Origin: a virus
Reading direction: 5' to 3' (one strand)
IMG/VR virus record: IMGVR_UViG_3300037833_000032
Coordinates: 1 to 59,671 of that record
Length of the DNA stretch: 59,671 nt
Each line of letters opens with the position of its first letter. Within the stretch, counting starts at the first letter, position 1. Shown here piece after piece: positions 18,650-27,542 of the stretch. Under the pieces are notes generated by a model. That model did not search any database and was not told the origin of the DNA. It saw only the letters and a list, made by a program, of their open reading frames with translations. Both the position numbers and the translations under genes were made by a program.

Positions 18650-19191
18650 CTCACCATGTGTGTACTCCTGGAGAACTTCAGAGGTGGCTTAGTTTTCTTA
18701 GAAGATGTAAATAAATACATATCCAACTTTGAGAGAGAAGAAATAAAAGGAGCTTTTAAGGCAATCCGGCACCAGAGCCAGGATATTATAATGCACATGC
18801 AATCCCTTTCACCGCTTCGTCCTATACATTTTGAAGCGGCAAGTGTAATCCGGATGCATTATGATGGATTTGATGTGGCAAAAATCAAAGACCAGCTTGA
18901 AAATAATTATGCTTTCCTGAAAATAACTCAATTGATTTGTGAAAGAGAGTATTTGAACAGTAATTCCAGGTTTTTTGTTATGTTCAACTAAAGAAGATGC
19001 ACATTAAAGGAATCTCAGCTAGCCAATTCAATAGAGCTTGTTTTCACTTCTTGACTTCGCATAGACAATAATTTAGTGACTTAGCTTCTACGATTGCTTA
19101 CCAGAATAGACGTAATGCACCTTATCGTCAGGGTAATGAATTAGCTATGCGTGAATGGGTAAATAGAAATTCTTACATGTTTGTTCCTTAA
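18650..19191 (+). pseudogene. Broken second copy of the packaging ATPase gene (3' part)
   Basis: The sequence from 18650 to 18892 matches 9664-9906 in the intact ATPase with one difference in 243 bp (G at 9755, A at 18741). Beyond it the match continues at lower identity to the end (KDQLENNYAFLKITQLICE, then after a frameshift HIKGISASQFNRACFHFLT, and finally AMREWVNRNSYMF). The Walker A half is missing. A one-base loss in the T run near 18973 breaks the frame, and an in-frame TAA follows at the position of the intact RAEFRD segment. It cannot make an ATPase. The sharp switch from near-identity to divergence marks a recombination or gene-conversion edge. A DUF262 gene begins 5 bp after it, just as a UDG-like gene abuts the intact copy. 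Confidence 0.9.
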
Positions 19192-19195
19192 TAAT

Positions 19196-21442
19196 TTAGG
19201 CTAATAGTTCCCCAGCTGTATCGACTGTATAATTATTTAGCTTTAAGTAATCGACTATCTCTTGTTCCGTTGTAAAAAATAAATAGTTTTTTTCTGAGAC
19301 TTTAAATCTATACTTATATCCACCGTTTGAATAAACATATGCAATTTCAACACTTTTGTTATTTATCCACTCAATAAATTTTAAATAGTCAACGGAGTTA
19401 GTGCTAAAATAATAAACTTTGTTTCCTGATTTTTCAAGCCTAACCTTTAAAGCATAAGAATAATATTCTCTATGCAAACCATTTGTCTGACTTCTCTCTA
19501 GAAGAAGTATATCGTTACTGTCTTCATATCTTATAAATTTTTTATCACCGCAAACGTCTAATATTTCGGGCCGCTTAATAAAGTATTTTCGCCAATCTTG
19601 ACAATTATCATTTTCAATTATCCTTTGTAAGTCAATATTTGCAGTATCAACTGTAATTTCATCAAAAAGTAATTTCAAGTAGTCTCTCTTATCAGTGTCA
19701 TCACGCAATAATCTTTTCCAACTAATATCTCTATCATCGTCAATTAAAAAACTATAATTTCTTGATGTCCATAGTAGATAATCGCCCTTTGACAAAAGTG
19801 CTCTTTGCCATAAATAACTATCATATTTTTTTAACCCATGGTCAGAAAACATGGATGAAGCTTTCTTCCCATAAAGGTTGAATAATTCAAAAAAAGTTTG
19901 GTTTTCATTTTCATTCCAGTTAAGGTTATTGTTTGACTTAAAATAAACTTTAATTCCTGAAAATTTAAGTAAAAAGTCAATTTGCCCCTTGAAATATCCA
20001 TGCTCTTCAAATTTAATAATCGAACTTCTCCAATTGTTGTTTTTTAAGATCAGGATGGCTTTTATTCGTTCTTCTAAGATTTGGATTTCAGCAAATCCTT
20101 CAATTTTGAAAGATGGGTTAGAAAGAAAATTTAAAATATCTGCACTATGAGGTAATAATATATTCAGGCTTTTAATGCTTTTTGAAAATGCCTCAGCGTC
20201 ATTATAAATAGTATTAACTGTTAAATTTCTGACTACTCTCATCCAATCATAGAGTCCAGTTGAATTTCCATTGTTAGTTATTAAATATTTATAGAGGCCG
20301 AAAAATATGATCCTTTCAGTATATGTTAAATTATTTTGAACTACTTTATCAAAAAGTGATGACTCATTTATTAGTTTTTTTCCTTCCAAGAAGGTTTTAA
20401 TCTTATTAATTCCATTTTTTAAATAATCTAAAGTTTGAATAATATCTTGAAGACAATTGCTATCAAGGCACTTTAGAGATTCATACCGAACAAAGCTTAC
20501 TTTAGTGGACTTGTCAGTTAATATTCTTATATTCTTTTCAAATTCATTTCTATTTGATTCTATTAAGGCATAATTATTTGTTGCTAGCACACGAATAAAA
20601 TTCATTAACTGGCTATCAAATACGTTTGTAGAATTATCTCTGTAATTCCAAAATAGGTCAGTCCAATCAGTATCGATTTTCTTTGCAAATTCAGCTTTTG
20701 TGTATGTACCCTTCTCTTTATCAGAGTTTTCAATATATTGCTCAAATCTTGCTTTAAAATTTTCAAATTCTGTTAGTTCTTTACCCCTTGAATTCATTTT
20801 TACATACAAACTATCAGTAAGACCAAAATTTTTTAGTTCTATAAACTGAAAGCAGATTATTGGATTTTCATTGTTAATAAGCTTGTCAAAAAAGCCTTCT
20901 GTTTCGGTAAAAATGTTGTGTATGTCGTCAATAACAACAAGCATAGATTGTATTGTCGGATCATTTTGCCAAGACAGGAAAAACCAACATGAATCTTTTA
21001 TAACATCACTAATTGAATCATGGATAATCTCTGTTAAGTCAATATCATTTGATATCAAAGCGAAACAGAAATCTCTTGAAGAAATTCTTGTTTCGTAACT
21101 AAACTTTGCCTTACCATTAGATAATATAATATTTCTAAATTCAGACATTCTATTTTCTTTAACAGCAAGATACCAATGCAATAAGAAAAGTGTTGTAAGT
21201 CTTTGTTGTCCGTCTAAAGGTATGAAAAGTGTTTTATTGCCAGTAGTGACTAAACTACCATAAATAAAATCGAGTTCAATAGGTTTATCACCGCTTAAAT
21301 ATTCCTTAAGAGCTACTAAAAATTGATAACGTATTTCATTCGCAGATTCTCTCCCCTGGGCATAATCTCTTTGAATAATAGGAATTTCAACTGTGTAATT
21401 TTTTTCTGAAACAAGTTTATGAAAAGAAAGTTTCTCACCCAT
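19196..21442 (-). CDS. DUF262 (GmrS-type) defence protein
   Basis: A 748-residue protein with the DUF262 signature: IIQRDYAQG (22-30) and FIPLDGQQRLTTLFLL (DGQQRLTT at 77-84), the nucleotide-binding/DGQQR motif of the ParB-like GmrS fold. No HNH/DUF1524 motif was found; the long C-terminal part is unassigned. DUF262 proteins are found in type IV restriction (GmrSD), BrxU and SspE. It lies 1 bp downstream of a second, different DUF262 gene, so the pair is an operon and probably one two-component system. Its 3' end abuts the ATPase remnant. Confidence 0.8.
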   Translation of the reverse strand: MGEKLSFHKLVSEKNYTVEIPIIQRDYAQGRESANEIRYQFLVALKEYLSGDKPIELDFIYGSLVTTGNKTLFIPLDGQQRLTTLFLLHWYLAVKENRMSEFRNIILSNGKAKFSYETRISSRDFCFALISNDIDLTEIIHDSISDVIKDSCWFFLSWQNDPTIQSMLVVIDDIHNIFTETEGFFDKLINNENPIICFQFIELKNFGLTDSLYVKMNSRGKELTEFENFKARFEQYIENSDKEKGTYTKAEFAKKIDTDWTDLFWNYRDNSTNVFDSQLMNFIRVLATNNYALIESNRNEFEKNIRILTDKSTKVSFVRYESLKCLDSNCLQDIIQTLDYLKNGINKIKTFLEGKKLINESSLFDKVVQNNLTYTERIIFFGLYKYLITNNGNSTGLYDWMRVVRNLTVNTIYNDAEAFSKSIKSLNILLPHSADILNFLSNPSFKIEGFAEIQILEERIKAILILKNNNWRSSIIKFEEHGYFKGQIDFLLKFSGIKVYFKSNNNLNWNENENQTFFELFNLYGKKASSMFSDHGLKKYDSYLWQRALLSKGDYLLWTSRNYSFLIDDDRDISWKRLLRDDTDKRDYLKLLFDEITVDTANIDLQRIIENDNCQDWRKYFIKRPEILDVCGDKKFIRYEDSNDILLLERSQTNGLHREYYSYALKVRLEKSGNKVYYFSTNSVDYLKFIEWINNKSVEIAYVYSNGGYKYRFKVSEKNYLFFTTEQEIVDYLKLNNYTVDTAGELLA

Positions 21443-21443
21443 T

Positions 21444-23138
21444 TTATTGATTCTGACTTAAATTTTGTTTAGGTAAAAAAGGGCCTAATACATTAAGTAG
21501 TGCATTTAGGTATGATTTTCTGTCAGAAGCGCCCCACAGAGTCATTTGTGTAACAGAGTCATTATAGTATTTCAAAAATACATTTTTGGTACAAATTGGA
21601 ATGAATGTTCCATTTTGATCTTTTTGAATGATTTTATTTCTTTTTATAGGATACACTGCATTTTTATAACCTCTGTTAGTTCCTGCATCTAACAATGTTA
21701 AGTTAGAAATATCATTTATGTCTTCCATAACTCCTTTCTCAGAATACTCTTTTAACACATCATCATAAATTTTTTCAAAAATTTCTGTTCTGGAACTTTT
21801 TTCTGTTTCGAGCCATTTTGCAACTCTTTTCTTTAATTCATCATTTTGAGTAAATAATAATATTTCAGTCATCCAATCTTTTTGATGTTCATCCCTTCCA
21901 GGCATACTTGATTTGACGGAGTGAATATGTTCAATATCCCAATTTTCAGCTTTAAATCTTCCAAATTGGAAGCGATAGTTTGCAACTGAATTATTAATAA
22001 TCGATACTATGTTGAATAGCAAAAGAATATTTTTTATATGCCTTCTGTCGGAAGCTTCTGAGTAGCTTAATTCATAGACTTGGAGGTTTGAGTAGCTTTT
22101 TATTTTGTTTTTTAAGTATGTTTTAAAAGCAGTTTTTGTTTTTCCAAAAGAATTATTTTTTAATGTCTGAACCTTTTCTCCAACTGTTATTAAATAGCCA
22201 ACTAAGTGAAATAATTCTCTGTCGTTATACCATTCATGAAAAGTTTGGAAATAATCTTTAACTTCTTTCCAAGCTACCTCAACATCATTAATTTTATCAA
22301 ATCGTTGATAAAAATATCTGAAAGTAAAATCTTTGTCTTGATTAGTCTTACCACTCATTAAGTCAAAAATGAATTCAATGCGGTTGTCGTAATTGTCATT
22401 CCCATCACTGATAAAACCCCAAAACTCTTTATCTCTCAAAGTAGATTCAATTCTATCCCATTCCCCTGCAATTTCAAATTGCCTTAATCGTCTTGTCTCA
22501 TCACTCCCTTCAAAATTATCTCTAAACAAAAACAAAGCTTTTATTAATTCAGCATTAGTTAAGGGTATTTTACCGATATTTAGTCGCGTAAAAATGTCTA
22601 TTGAATCAGTATTTTCGTTTACTTCATACCATATAATTTTGGTTGAGTTTAATAATGCTCCTTCAAATTCATTTACTAAATTTTGTTTATTTGAAAACCA
22701 ATTTTTTATCGTTTTGTAGGCTTGGTGAATATGGAAGTAATCAACATTAGTTTGACTTTCTTCGGAAGCTAAACTTTCTAAATATTTACCACTTCCTATC
22801 CTTGTTTCATATTGAAGCGTATATAATGTTTTTCTATAATCTTCAGCAAGTCGGTTGTTAAGGTACTTCAATAACAAGTATATTGTAGTTAGCCGTTGTT
22901 GCCCGTCAATTACCTCCCAACTTCTACTTTTAGGTTTAACAACTACAGGTTGTAGGCAATAAAATTCATCTCTTACTTTGTCTCTTCGAATTGTAAATTC
23001 AAAAATATCCTCGAGTAAATCTGTTACTTGTCTATCTGTCCACCTATAACCTCTTTGATATGAAGGGATATAAAAGGAAAAAGGAGTATCTTTTATTAAG
23101 TCGTAAATGGTTAATAACTCAAGTTTGTTCTCTACCAT
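21444..23138 (-). CDS. DUF262-DUF1524 (GmrSD/SspE-like) nuclease
   Basis: A 564-residue protein. The N-terminal DUF262 domain has YQRGYRW (27-33) and VIDGQQRLTTIYLL (DGQQRLTT at 78-85). The C-terminal DUF1524 domain has the HNH-like motif NWDIEHIHS (399-407), followed by ISNLTLLDAGTNRGYKNA. This is the one-chain GmrSD layout: GTP/NTP-dependent sensing coupled to a His-Me-finger nuclease, used against modified phage DNA or, in SspE, stimulated by phosphorothioated DNA. It is the first gene of the DUF262 pair. Because sspABC-like genes lie 16 kb away, an SspE-like role should be considered but is not shown. Confidence 0.8.
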   Translation of the reverse strand: MVENKLELLTIYDLIKDTPFSFYIPSYQRGYRWTDRQVTDLLEDIFEFTIRRDKVRDEFYCLQPVVVKPKSRSWEVIDGQQRLTTIYLLLKYLNNRLAEDYRKTLYTLQYETRIGSGKYLESLASEESQTNVDYFHIHQAYKTIKNWFSNKQNLVNEFEGALLNSTKIIWYEVNENTDSIDIFTRLNIGKIPLTNAELIKALFLFRDNFEGSDETRRLRQFEIAGEWDRIESTLRDKEFWGFISDGNDNYDNRIEFIFDLMSGKTNQDKDFTFRYFYQRFDKINDVEVAWKEVKDYFQTFHEWYNDRELFHLVGYLITVGEKVQTLKNNSFGKTKTAFKTYLKNKIKSYSNLQVYELSYSEASDRRHIKNILLLFNIVSIINNSVANYRFQFGRFKAENWDIEHIHSVKSSMPGRDEHQKDWMTEILLFTQNDELKKRVAKWLETEKSSRTEIFEKIYDDVLKEYSEKGVMEDINDISNLTLLDAGTNRGYKNAVYPIKRNKIIQKDQNGTFIPICTKNVFLKYYNDSVTQMTLWGASDRKSYLNALLNVLGPFLPKQNLSQNQ

Positions 23139-23357
23139 ATATCTAAATTGGTATTGAAGTGAAAAACTTATAATAGTGTTTCATTCTAGTTCAGTTGTCG
23201 ACTTCAGATGGCCACAGTAGTTTCTATACTTTTATGCAGTTCTAATTTTGGTCATCCGACATGAATCCAAATGACTTGCTTTGGTGGGAAAAGCGAAATT
23301 ATCAAAACATAAGTGTAATAGAAGCAAGTTAGCTTGTGTTGTGCCAACCCCTTTAGG

Positions 23358-24086
23358 CTAAACCGGATTCCATTTTAGCCTAAATTCTCTTATCGTTGAA
23401 GCATTTATATCTTTATGTATCATTCTATGACAGTTTGCACAAAGTAGAGCTAAGTCTTCAAGCTTAGTTTCCTTACTACTTTCAAAATTCGATAAGGGAA
23501 TTAGATGATGACATTCAATAAAACCCTTGCCTATTTTTCCATAGGTCTGTTCGAAATTAAAACCACAAGCTTCACATTGCAACTCTCCCTTTTCTTTTAA
23601 AACTCGTTTCTTTTTAACCTCGATTATTCTTCTATCTCGTTCTCTAACTTTGTGTAGTTTATATAAGATCTGTCCTTCTTTAACGCTGTCTGCCTCAGTT
23701 GTTTCATCATCTTCAATTTTTGCAATTTCATTAGAAAGGTCAGGATTATTTGAGATTGTTTTTATTTCATGCGCAATCTTTTTTAATCTTGGAATGTCAG
23801 CACTAAACTCTTCGAAAACCTCCTTATCTAATTTGCTAAATGATTCCATCCCTTTTCCAGTATATTTTGGGTCAAGAGCTTTAAAGTTGGATAACTTGAG
23901 GGTAACACCATTAGGGTTTCTAAATGTTTTTTTATCAGGTTTGATTTCAAAGATTGGTAATCTATTCAATAATTCAGATAAAGCAATAATTTTAGGATTT
24001 CCAGAATCCATAGGTCCAAGGTCTTTGTCAAAATATAATTCTAGCGCTAATATTATTTCATCTCTATGCCATTTTGGGTTTCTCAT
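23358..24086 (-). CDS. HNH endonuclease with ScoMcrA-like N-terminal domain
   Basis: A 242-residue protein. The C-terminus is a zinc-finger HNH nuclease: CEAC (171-174), ECHHLIP (191-197) and CANCHRMIH (216-224). The N-terminus (WHRDEIILALELYF, then FRNPNGVTLKLSNFKALDP at 55-73) resembles the head domain found in McrA-type restriction enzymes such as ScoMcrA. The sulfur-binding and SRA domains of ScoMcrA are not evident, since only about 60 helical residues separate the two parts. A type IV restriction or anti-phage role is likely. It is separated from the DUF262 pair by 219 bp, so it may be a single-gene unit. Confidence 0.75.
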   Translation of the reverse strand: MRNPKWHRDEIILALELYFDKDLGPMDSGNPKIIALSELLNRLPIFEIKPDKKTFRNPNGVTLKLSNFKALDPKYTGKGMESFSKLDKEVFEEFSADIPRLKKIAHEIKTISNNPDLSNEIAKIEDDETTEADSVKEGQILYKLHKVRERDRRIIEVKKKRVLKEKGELQCEACGFNFEQTYGKIGKGFIECHHLIPLSNFESSKETKLEDLALLCANCHRMIHKDINASTIREFRLKWNPV

Positions 24087-24526
24087 AAGTCTACTTCTAC
24101 ATTGTAGCCGACAAATTATTGAATGGATATGCCATGCCGGCTTACGAAATTAGGGATCTATAAATTTATAAAAAACTATTGTAGTTAAAGTTGTCAACTG
24201 TGAGAAAGTTGCAAACTTTCTCACAATCAATTTTGGTAATTTAACTATACTATAAGCAACATGTAACTACTATTATGAAGTAAGAAAAATTTACAATTTT
24301 AACAGCTTTTTTGCAGGTACTAAATCTTTTCTAAATAACGCAAGCAATCCTAGAAATTTGTAGTAAACTTTATAATAAACACTGTTTTATAGCTCCTAAT
24401 GAATTGCTTGGGGGATTTTGGTGTAGCTGTTTACTTAAGCTTAATAGCCAAAGAACCTGAAATTTTTGCGCCTTCCAAAGCTCTCTTATCTTTCTTTCCA
24501 ACACAAAATAATCTGATCTAAGATTT
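24087..24526. promoter_or_regulatory. Noncoding region before the capsid operon, with a 12-bp stem palindrome
   Basis: A 440-bp gap with no convincing gene. It holds a perfect 12-bp inverted repeat, TGTGAGAAAGTT at 24199-24210 and its complement at 24214-24225, with a 3-base loop and no T run on the plus strand, so it looks more like an operator or DNA hairpin than a terminator. The rest is AT-rich and should hold the leftward HNH promoter and the rightward late-gene promoter. Confidence 0.5.
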
Positions 24527-24679
24527 ATGTCAAACTGGAAAGAAATCGCCATTTCATTGGCAGTCGTGATAGTTGGAGTAGTGGTAGCTACCGTGCTGTA
24601 TAAGCAAGCAGAAAAGCTAGGTACAAAAAGCTCTAACCAAGACCACGCAGAAGTAACTTTTACAGGCAAAGCTGCATAA
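24527..24679 (+). CDS. Small membrane protein upstream of the capsid gene
   Basis: A 50-residue protein. MSNWKEIA is followed by a clear transmembrane helix (residues about 7-24, rich in Val/Ile/Ala) and a soluble tail of 26 residues. It lies 29 bp before the candidate capsid gene. Small membrane proteins next to the MCP gene are common in PRD1/PM2-type viruses. A filamentous-phage coat protein of similar size was considered but the context does not fit. Confidence 0.65.
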   Translation: MSNWKEIAISLAVVIVGVVVATVLYKQAEKLGTKSSNQDHAEVTFTGKAA

Positions 24680-24708
24680 GGGACAATCTTTAAAAATTCT
24701 TAAACAAC

Positions 24709-25410
24709 GTGAAAAAGAATCCTTTCATCAACAAATTGCAAATGGAAGCTGAAAAAGCCTGGAATAATTATTCCGGTGGCGCTTCTGGTGGTAAAAGAGA
24801 CGAATTCGTTAGCATGACTGGCGGACGTTTGTCTCACATGGATGGCTCAGTACAACAAAGTGGTATCAAAACAATCACTTTTGATATCATTAACACTGAT
24901 GAAACATCTGATTTAGCTGCTGTATTATTCGGAGCTAATGAAGGTTTTGTAAATCCTTTTAATGGCGTAAAATGCTCAATAACTGGTAACACTGCTGCTG
25001 CCGGAAAGGGTATCGTAGTAACTCCCAAACGTTACTCTTTAACAGAGTTAGCTGAAAAGAGCAAAACTGAACCTTTCACTTTTATTGGTTATCGCTATGA
25101 CTTCGGAGATGAACTACAGTTGAAACAAGACTGGCATCTACGCAGAAAAGAAGGTACTGCAATTACTGATGATCTGCATAGCCCAAGCGAAATGAGAAAT
25201 TTAAGCAACAACATTGCTACAGCCATGGATAATGCTGAATTCTTCATGCGTGTTGATGCCAAAGGTGCGCTGTTCATCACATTAGCTAAAGCTCCTTCCT
25301 CTTCAGTTGCTCGTAAAATCCAAGTGATTTTCAAAGTAGGAACCGAGGTAGATTTAGGCAATGTATTGAAAGGTCAACCTGTATTGGTTCAAAACGGAAT
25401 GGGCTTCTAA
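24709..25410 (+). CDS. Candidate major capsid protein (double jelly-roll type)
   Basis: A 233-residue, beta-rich soluble protein starting from GTG. After a short basic/helical arm (1-30), SGIKTITFDIINTDETSDL and LFGANEGFVNPFNG look like the opening strands of a jelly-roll coat protein of the PM2/FLiP kind. A helix, SEMRNLSNNIATAMDNAEFF, lies midway and a second strand-rich part follows. It is the first large gene of the structural operon, lies downstream of the packaging ATPase once cargo is excluded, and has its own strong terminator, which would allow high separate expression. The size is slightly below PM2 P2 (about 270). Function is inferred from position and fold impression. Confidence 0.6.
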   Translation: MKKNPFINKLQMEAEKAWNNYSGGASGGKRDEFVSMTGGRLSHMDGSVQQSGIKTITFDIINTDETSDLAAVLFGANEGFVNPFNGVKCSITGNTAAAGKGIVVTPKRYSLTELAEKSKTEPFTFIGYRYDFGDELQLKQDWHLRRKEGTAITDDLHSPSEMRNLSNNIATAMDNAEFFMRVDAKGALFITLAKAPSSSVARKIQVIFKVGTEVDLGNVLKGQPVLVQNGMGF

Positions 25411-25478
25411 TATTTGAATCGTTTGGGATAGAGTTTCTCATAATTTCTTTATTCCAAACTTTTCTCTTTGTGAATAAG

Positions 25479-25540
25479 GCCACTGCCACGAAGCATATTC
25501 TATGCATAGTAGAAGCTCCGCTATTGGCAGTGGCTTTTTT
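25479..25540 (+). terminator. Rho-independent terminator after the capsid gene
   Basis: A 10-bp perfect stem, GCCACTGCCA at 25479-25488 and TGGCAGTGGC at 25525-25534, with a structured loop and then six T (25535-25540). It separates the capsid message from the membrane-protein genes, so the start of the next gene must lie after it. Confidence 0.85.
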
Positions 25541-25568
25541 AATGCACTTCTACTTACACATTCTCACA

Positions 25569-25961
25569 ATGCAGACAATTAGAGTAGAGCCAAAAACTGA
25601 TATAGAAAGCATACTGGATTATATCATAGAACGGAATAGGGAAGGAGTAAAAAAAGTATTGCTACTCAATGGATATTCAAGATTTACAACAATCCGGGAT
25701 ATGCAACTGGCATTACTGGAGCTTGTAAAATCCGATGAGAGAGCAATATCTCAGCTTGTAGCCGAACATCCGGATTATGAGCTAATCGTTGCTGATTACC
25801 TGGATAAGAATCCTGCTAGTGAACCAAAAGTAGTGAAAGCCAAAAAGAAAAAGGCTAAAGCTCAATTGCCCACAATTGATATAGACTTTTCAGTAATGGT
25901 TCAATTACTCATGTTCCTTGTGTCTGTGTGGTTAGTACTCAAAATTTTCAATAAGGACTAA
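25569..25961 (+). CDS. Tail-anchored virion membrane protein candidate
   Basis: A 130-residue protein. The start at 25569 (MQTIRVEPKT) is chosen because the longer frame would run through the terminator. The N-terminal domain is helical (TDIESILDYIIERN). It is followed by a Lys-rich linker (VKAKKKKAKAQ) and one C-terminal transmembrane helix (about 106-125). The basic linker next to the membrane could bind the genome or membrane lipids. Its stop overlaps the next ATG (TAATG). Confidence 0.65.
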   Translation: MQTIRVEPKTDIESILDYIIERNREGVKKVLLLNGYSRFTTIRDMQLALLELVKSDERAISQLVAEHPDYELIVADYLDKNPASEPKVVKAKKKKAKAQLPTIDIDFSVMVQLLMFLVSVWLVLKIFNKD

Positions 25962-26284
25962 TGGACACAACAATCTTCTCAAAGGCTCCAAAAAAGACAC
26001 ATTCCAACTTTGCGCTAGGTGCTGCCCTGACTAACCTTGGTGGTTCAGGCTTAACTGATGTTCTGGCCAATGCTTGTTTTGGAGATGCTAAATGCCAGGA
26101 AAACCGGGCATTAACTACTCAGGCAAATCTGACAAATGCCCAGGCTAATCTTGCTGCAACTCAGGTTGCTGCTATTCACGCTCAAAATGCAGGTAAGCGA
26201 AGTGAAATTCTCATGTACGTGGGTATTGCCTTTGCTTTGGTGGTAATGACTTTAGGAGCAATCTTTTTACTCAAAAAATCATAA
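25961..26284 (+). CDS. Tail-anchored small membrane protein
   Basis: A 107-residue protein: Gly/Ala-rich N-terminal part with a short Cys pair (ACFGDAKC), an Ala/Gln-rich helix (QANLTNAQANLAATQVAA) and a single C-terminal transmembrane helix ending in KKS. It is one of five consecutive proteins after the capsid gene with a C-terminal anchor, presumably in the internal membrane of the virion. No known homologue is recognised. Confidence 0.6.
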   Translation: MDTTIFSKAPKKTHSNFALGAALTNLGGSGLTDVLANACFGDAKCQENRALTTQANLTNAQANLAATQVAAIHAQNAGKRSEILMYVGIAFALVVMTLGAIFLLKKS

Positions 26285-26289
26285 TACCG

Positions 26290-27084
26290 ATGAAAAATAA
26301 ATTTAATCAAATGGTTGGCTTAGTGGGCTTTTCAGGTGGTGTAAATGGCCAAACTTCTAATGCTATTGGAAGTTTTGGAACTACCTCATTACTTGGCCAG
26401 TTAGCTGCTACTACTTCTGCAAGTTCCGGAGGTAGTACTTCTATTTCAACCTTGTCTACTAAACTATCCCAATTGCAGTCAGAAAGAACGCAACTGGCTC
26501 AAAAGATAGTAGCCTGTGAACAGGAAATAGCCAGACTTGCTTCTGTTCGTGGGGATTGTAAAAGGACTATTGGTTGGAATAATGGCTGTTTAGATAATAA
26601 CACAGCTTTATCTAATCAACAACAATCCTTAATTACAACCTACAAAAACCGGATAACTGCTATTGATGCTGAAATCCCCAAAATTCAGTCAGAGATAGCT
26701 GCCGCACAGAAAGCACAACAAGATGCTGCTGCTGCTACTGCAAAGTTAGAACAGGAACGTCTTGCTGCTGAAGCACTGGCCGCACAACAAAAAGCTGCTG
26801 CTGAAGCTGCTGCTGCCAAAGCCAAAGCAGAAGCCGAAGCATTGAGATTACAAGCAGAAGCCGAAAGGTTAAAACAGGAAGCTGCCGCAAATCCGGAAGT
26901 AGCTGCTATTCGTGCGGAAGCTGAAATTAAGCAAGCTCAGGCTACTGCTGCTGCCCAGGCTGCAACTCAGGTTGCTGCAACGGAAGCTGCCAGTGAGAAA
27001 TCTCAAACAATGATTTATGTAGGAGCCGGAATTGCTGCCCTGGTGATCATAGTGGTAGCAGTAATTTACGTCTTTAAAAAATAA
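26290..27084 (+). CDS. Long Ala-rich coiled-coil protein with C-terminal membrane anchor
   Basis: A 264-residue protein. The N-terminal segment has FNQMVGLVGFSGG, shared with the protein at 27542-27973. Two coiled-coil stretches (about 55-140 and 140-235, the latter Ala/Glu/Lys-rich) are followed by a C-terminal transmembrane helix (about 240-260). Four cysteines lie between the coils. A rod standing on a membrane would suit a spacer or tape-measure-like role such as PRD1 P30, but this is inference. Confidence 0.6.
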   Translation: MKNKFNQMVGLVGFSGGVNGQTSNAIGSFGTTSLLGQLAATTSASSGGSTSISTLSTKLSQLQSERTQLAQKIVACEQEIARLASVRGDCKRTIGWNNGCLDNNTALSNQQQSLITTYKNRITAIDAEIPKIQSEIAAAQKAQQDAAAATAKLEQERLAAEALAAQQKAAAEAAAAKAKAEAEALRLQAEAERLKQEAAANPEVAAIRAEAEIKQAQATAAAQAATQVAATEAASEKSQTMIYVGAGIAALVIIVVAVIYVFKK

Positions 27085-27089
27085 GCTCT

Positions 27090-27542
27090 ATGCTAAATCC
27101 AAACGAAGCAAAGGCTATTTGCGCTCAAAACGAAAACCCTTTTGTAGAAAATAAGCCATACAATCCCGATGTGATACTGTCTCATGTTATCACTCATTTA
27201 ATGGATGGCTTTGCTCCTGCACCAGGGGACAAAGAAAAAGCTGATTTAGCCAAGCAATTATACATAGCTGCTATTCAGACTTTACATGAATCCGATATGC
27301 CTGTTATTGAGCAATCCATTGTAAAAATGAGAGATGCTATTATAGAAAAGGTACTTCCAAGTGAAGTTGCTACTTCCAAAGAAGATACCCAGGCAATAGA
27401 GGAAGCTCCTTGTTATGCGGCTGATCTGAAAGAATCAGTACGCTTTAATGTGGCCGGAAAGTCCATGACTGTAAAAAAGCAGTGGATTCAATGGGCTGTA
27501 ATTGCAATTCTCATTCTCTTACTTATTAAACTTTTTAGATAA
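27090..27542 (+). CDS. Tail-anchored membrane protein
   Basis: A 150-residue protein with a helical N-terminal domain (DVILSHVITHLMDGFAPAPG), an acidic linker, a short amphipathic segment and a C-terminal transmembrane helix of about 18 residues ending LIKLFR. Its stop overlaps the next start (TAATG). Function unknown; its position in the membrane-protein cluster suggests a virion component. Confidence 0.6.
   Translation: MLNPNEAKAICAQNENPFVENKPYNPDVILSHVITHLMDGFAPAPGDKEKADLAKQLYIAAIQTLHESDMPVIEQSIVKMRDAIIEKVLPSEVATSKEDTQAIEEAPCYAADLKESVRFNVAGKSMTVKKQWIQWAVIAILILLLIKLFR

Noticed and set aside
18650-18991. A functional 111-residue ATPase-like protein
   Set aside because: It lacks Walker A, ends at a frameshift, and the rest of the gene continues in another frame with a stop, so it is a remnant.
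25470-25961. Longer reading frame upstream of MQTIRVEP
   Set aside because: It would translate through the strong terminator stem at 25479-25534; the start at 25569 fits the spacing.
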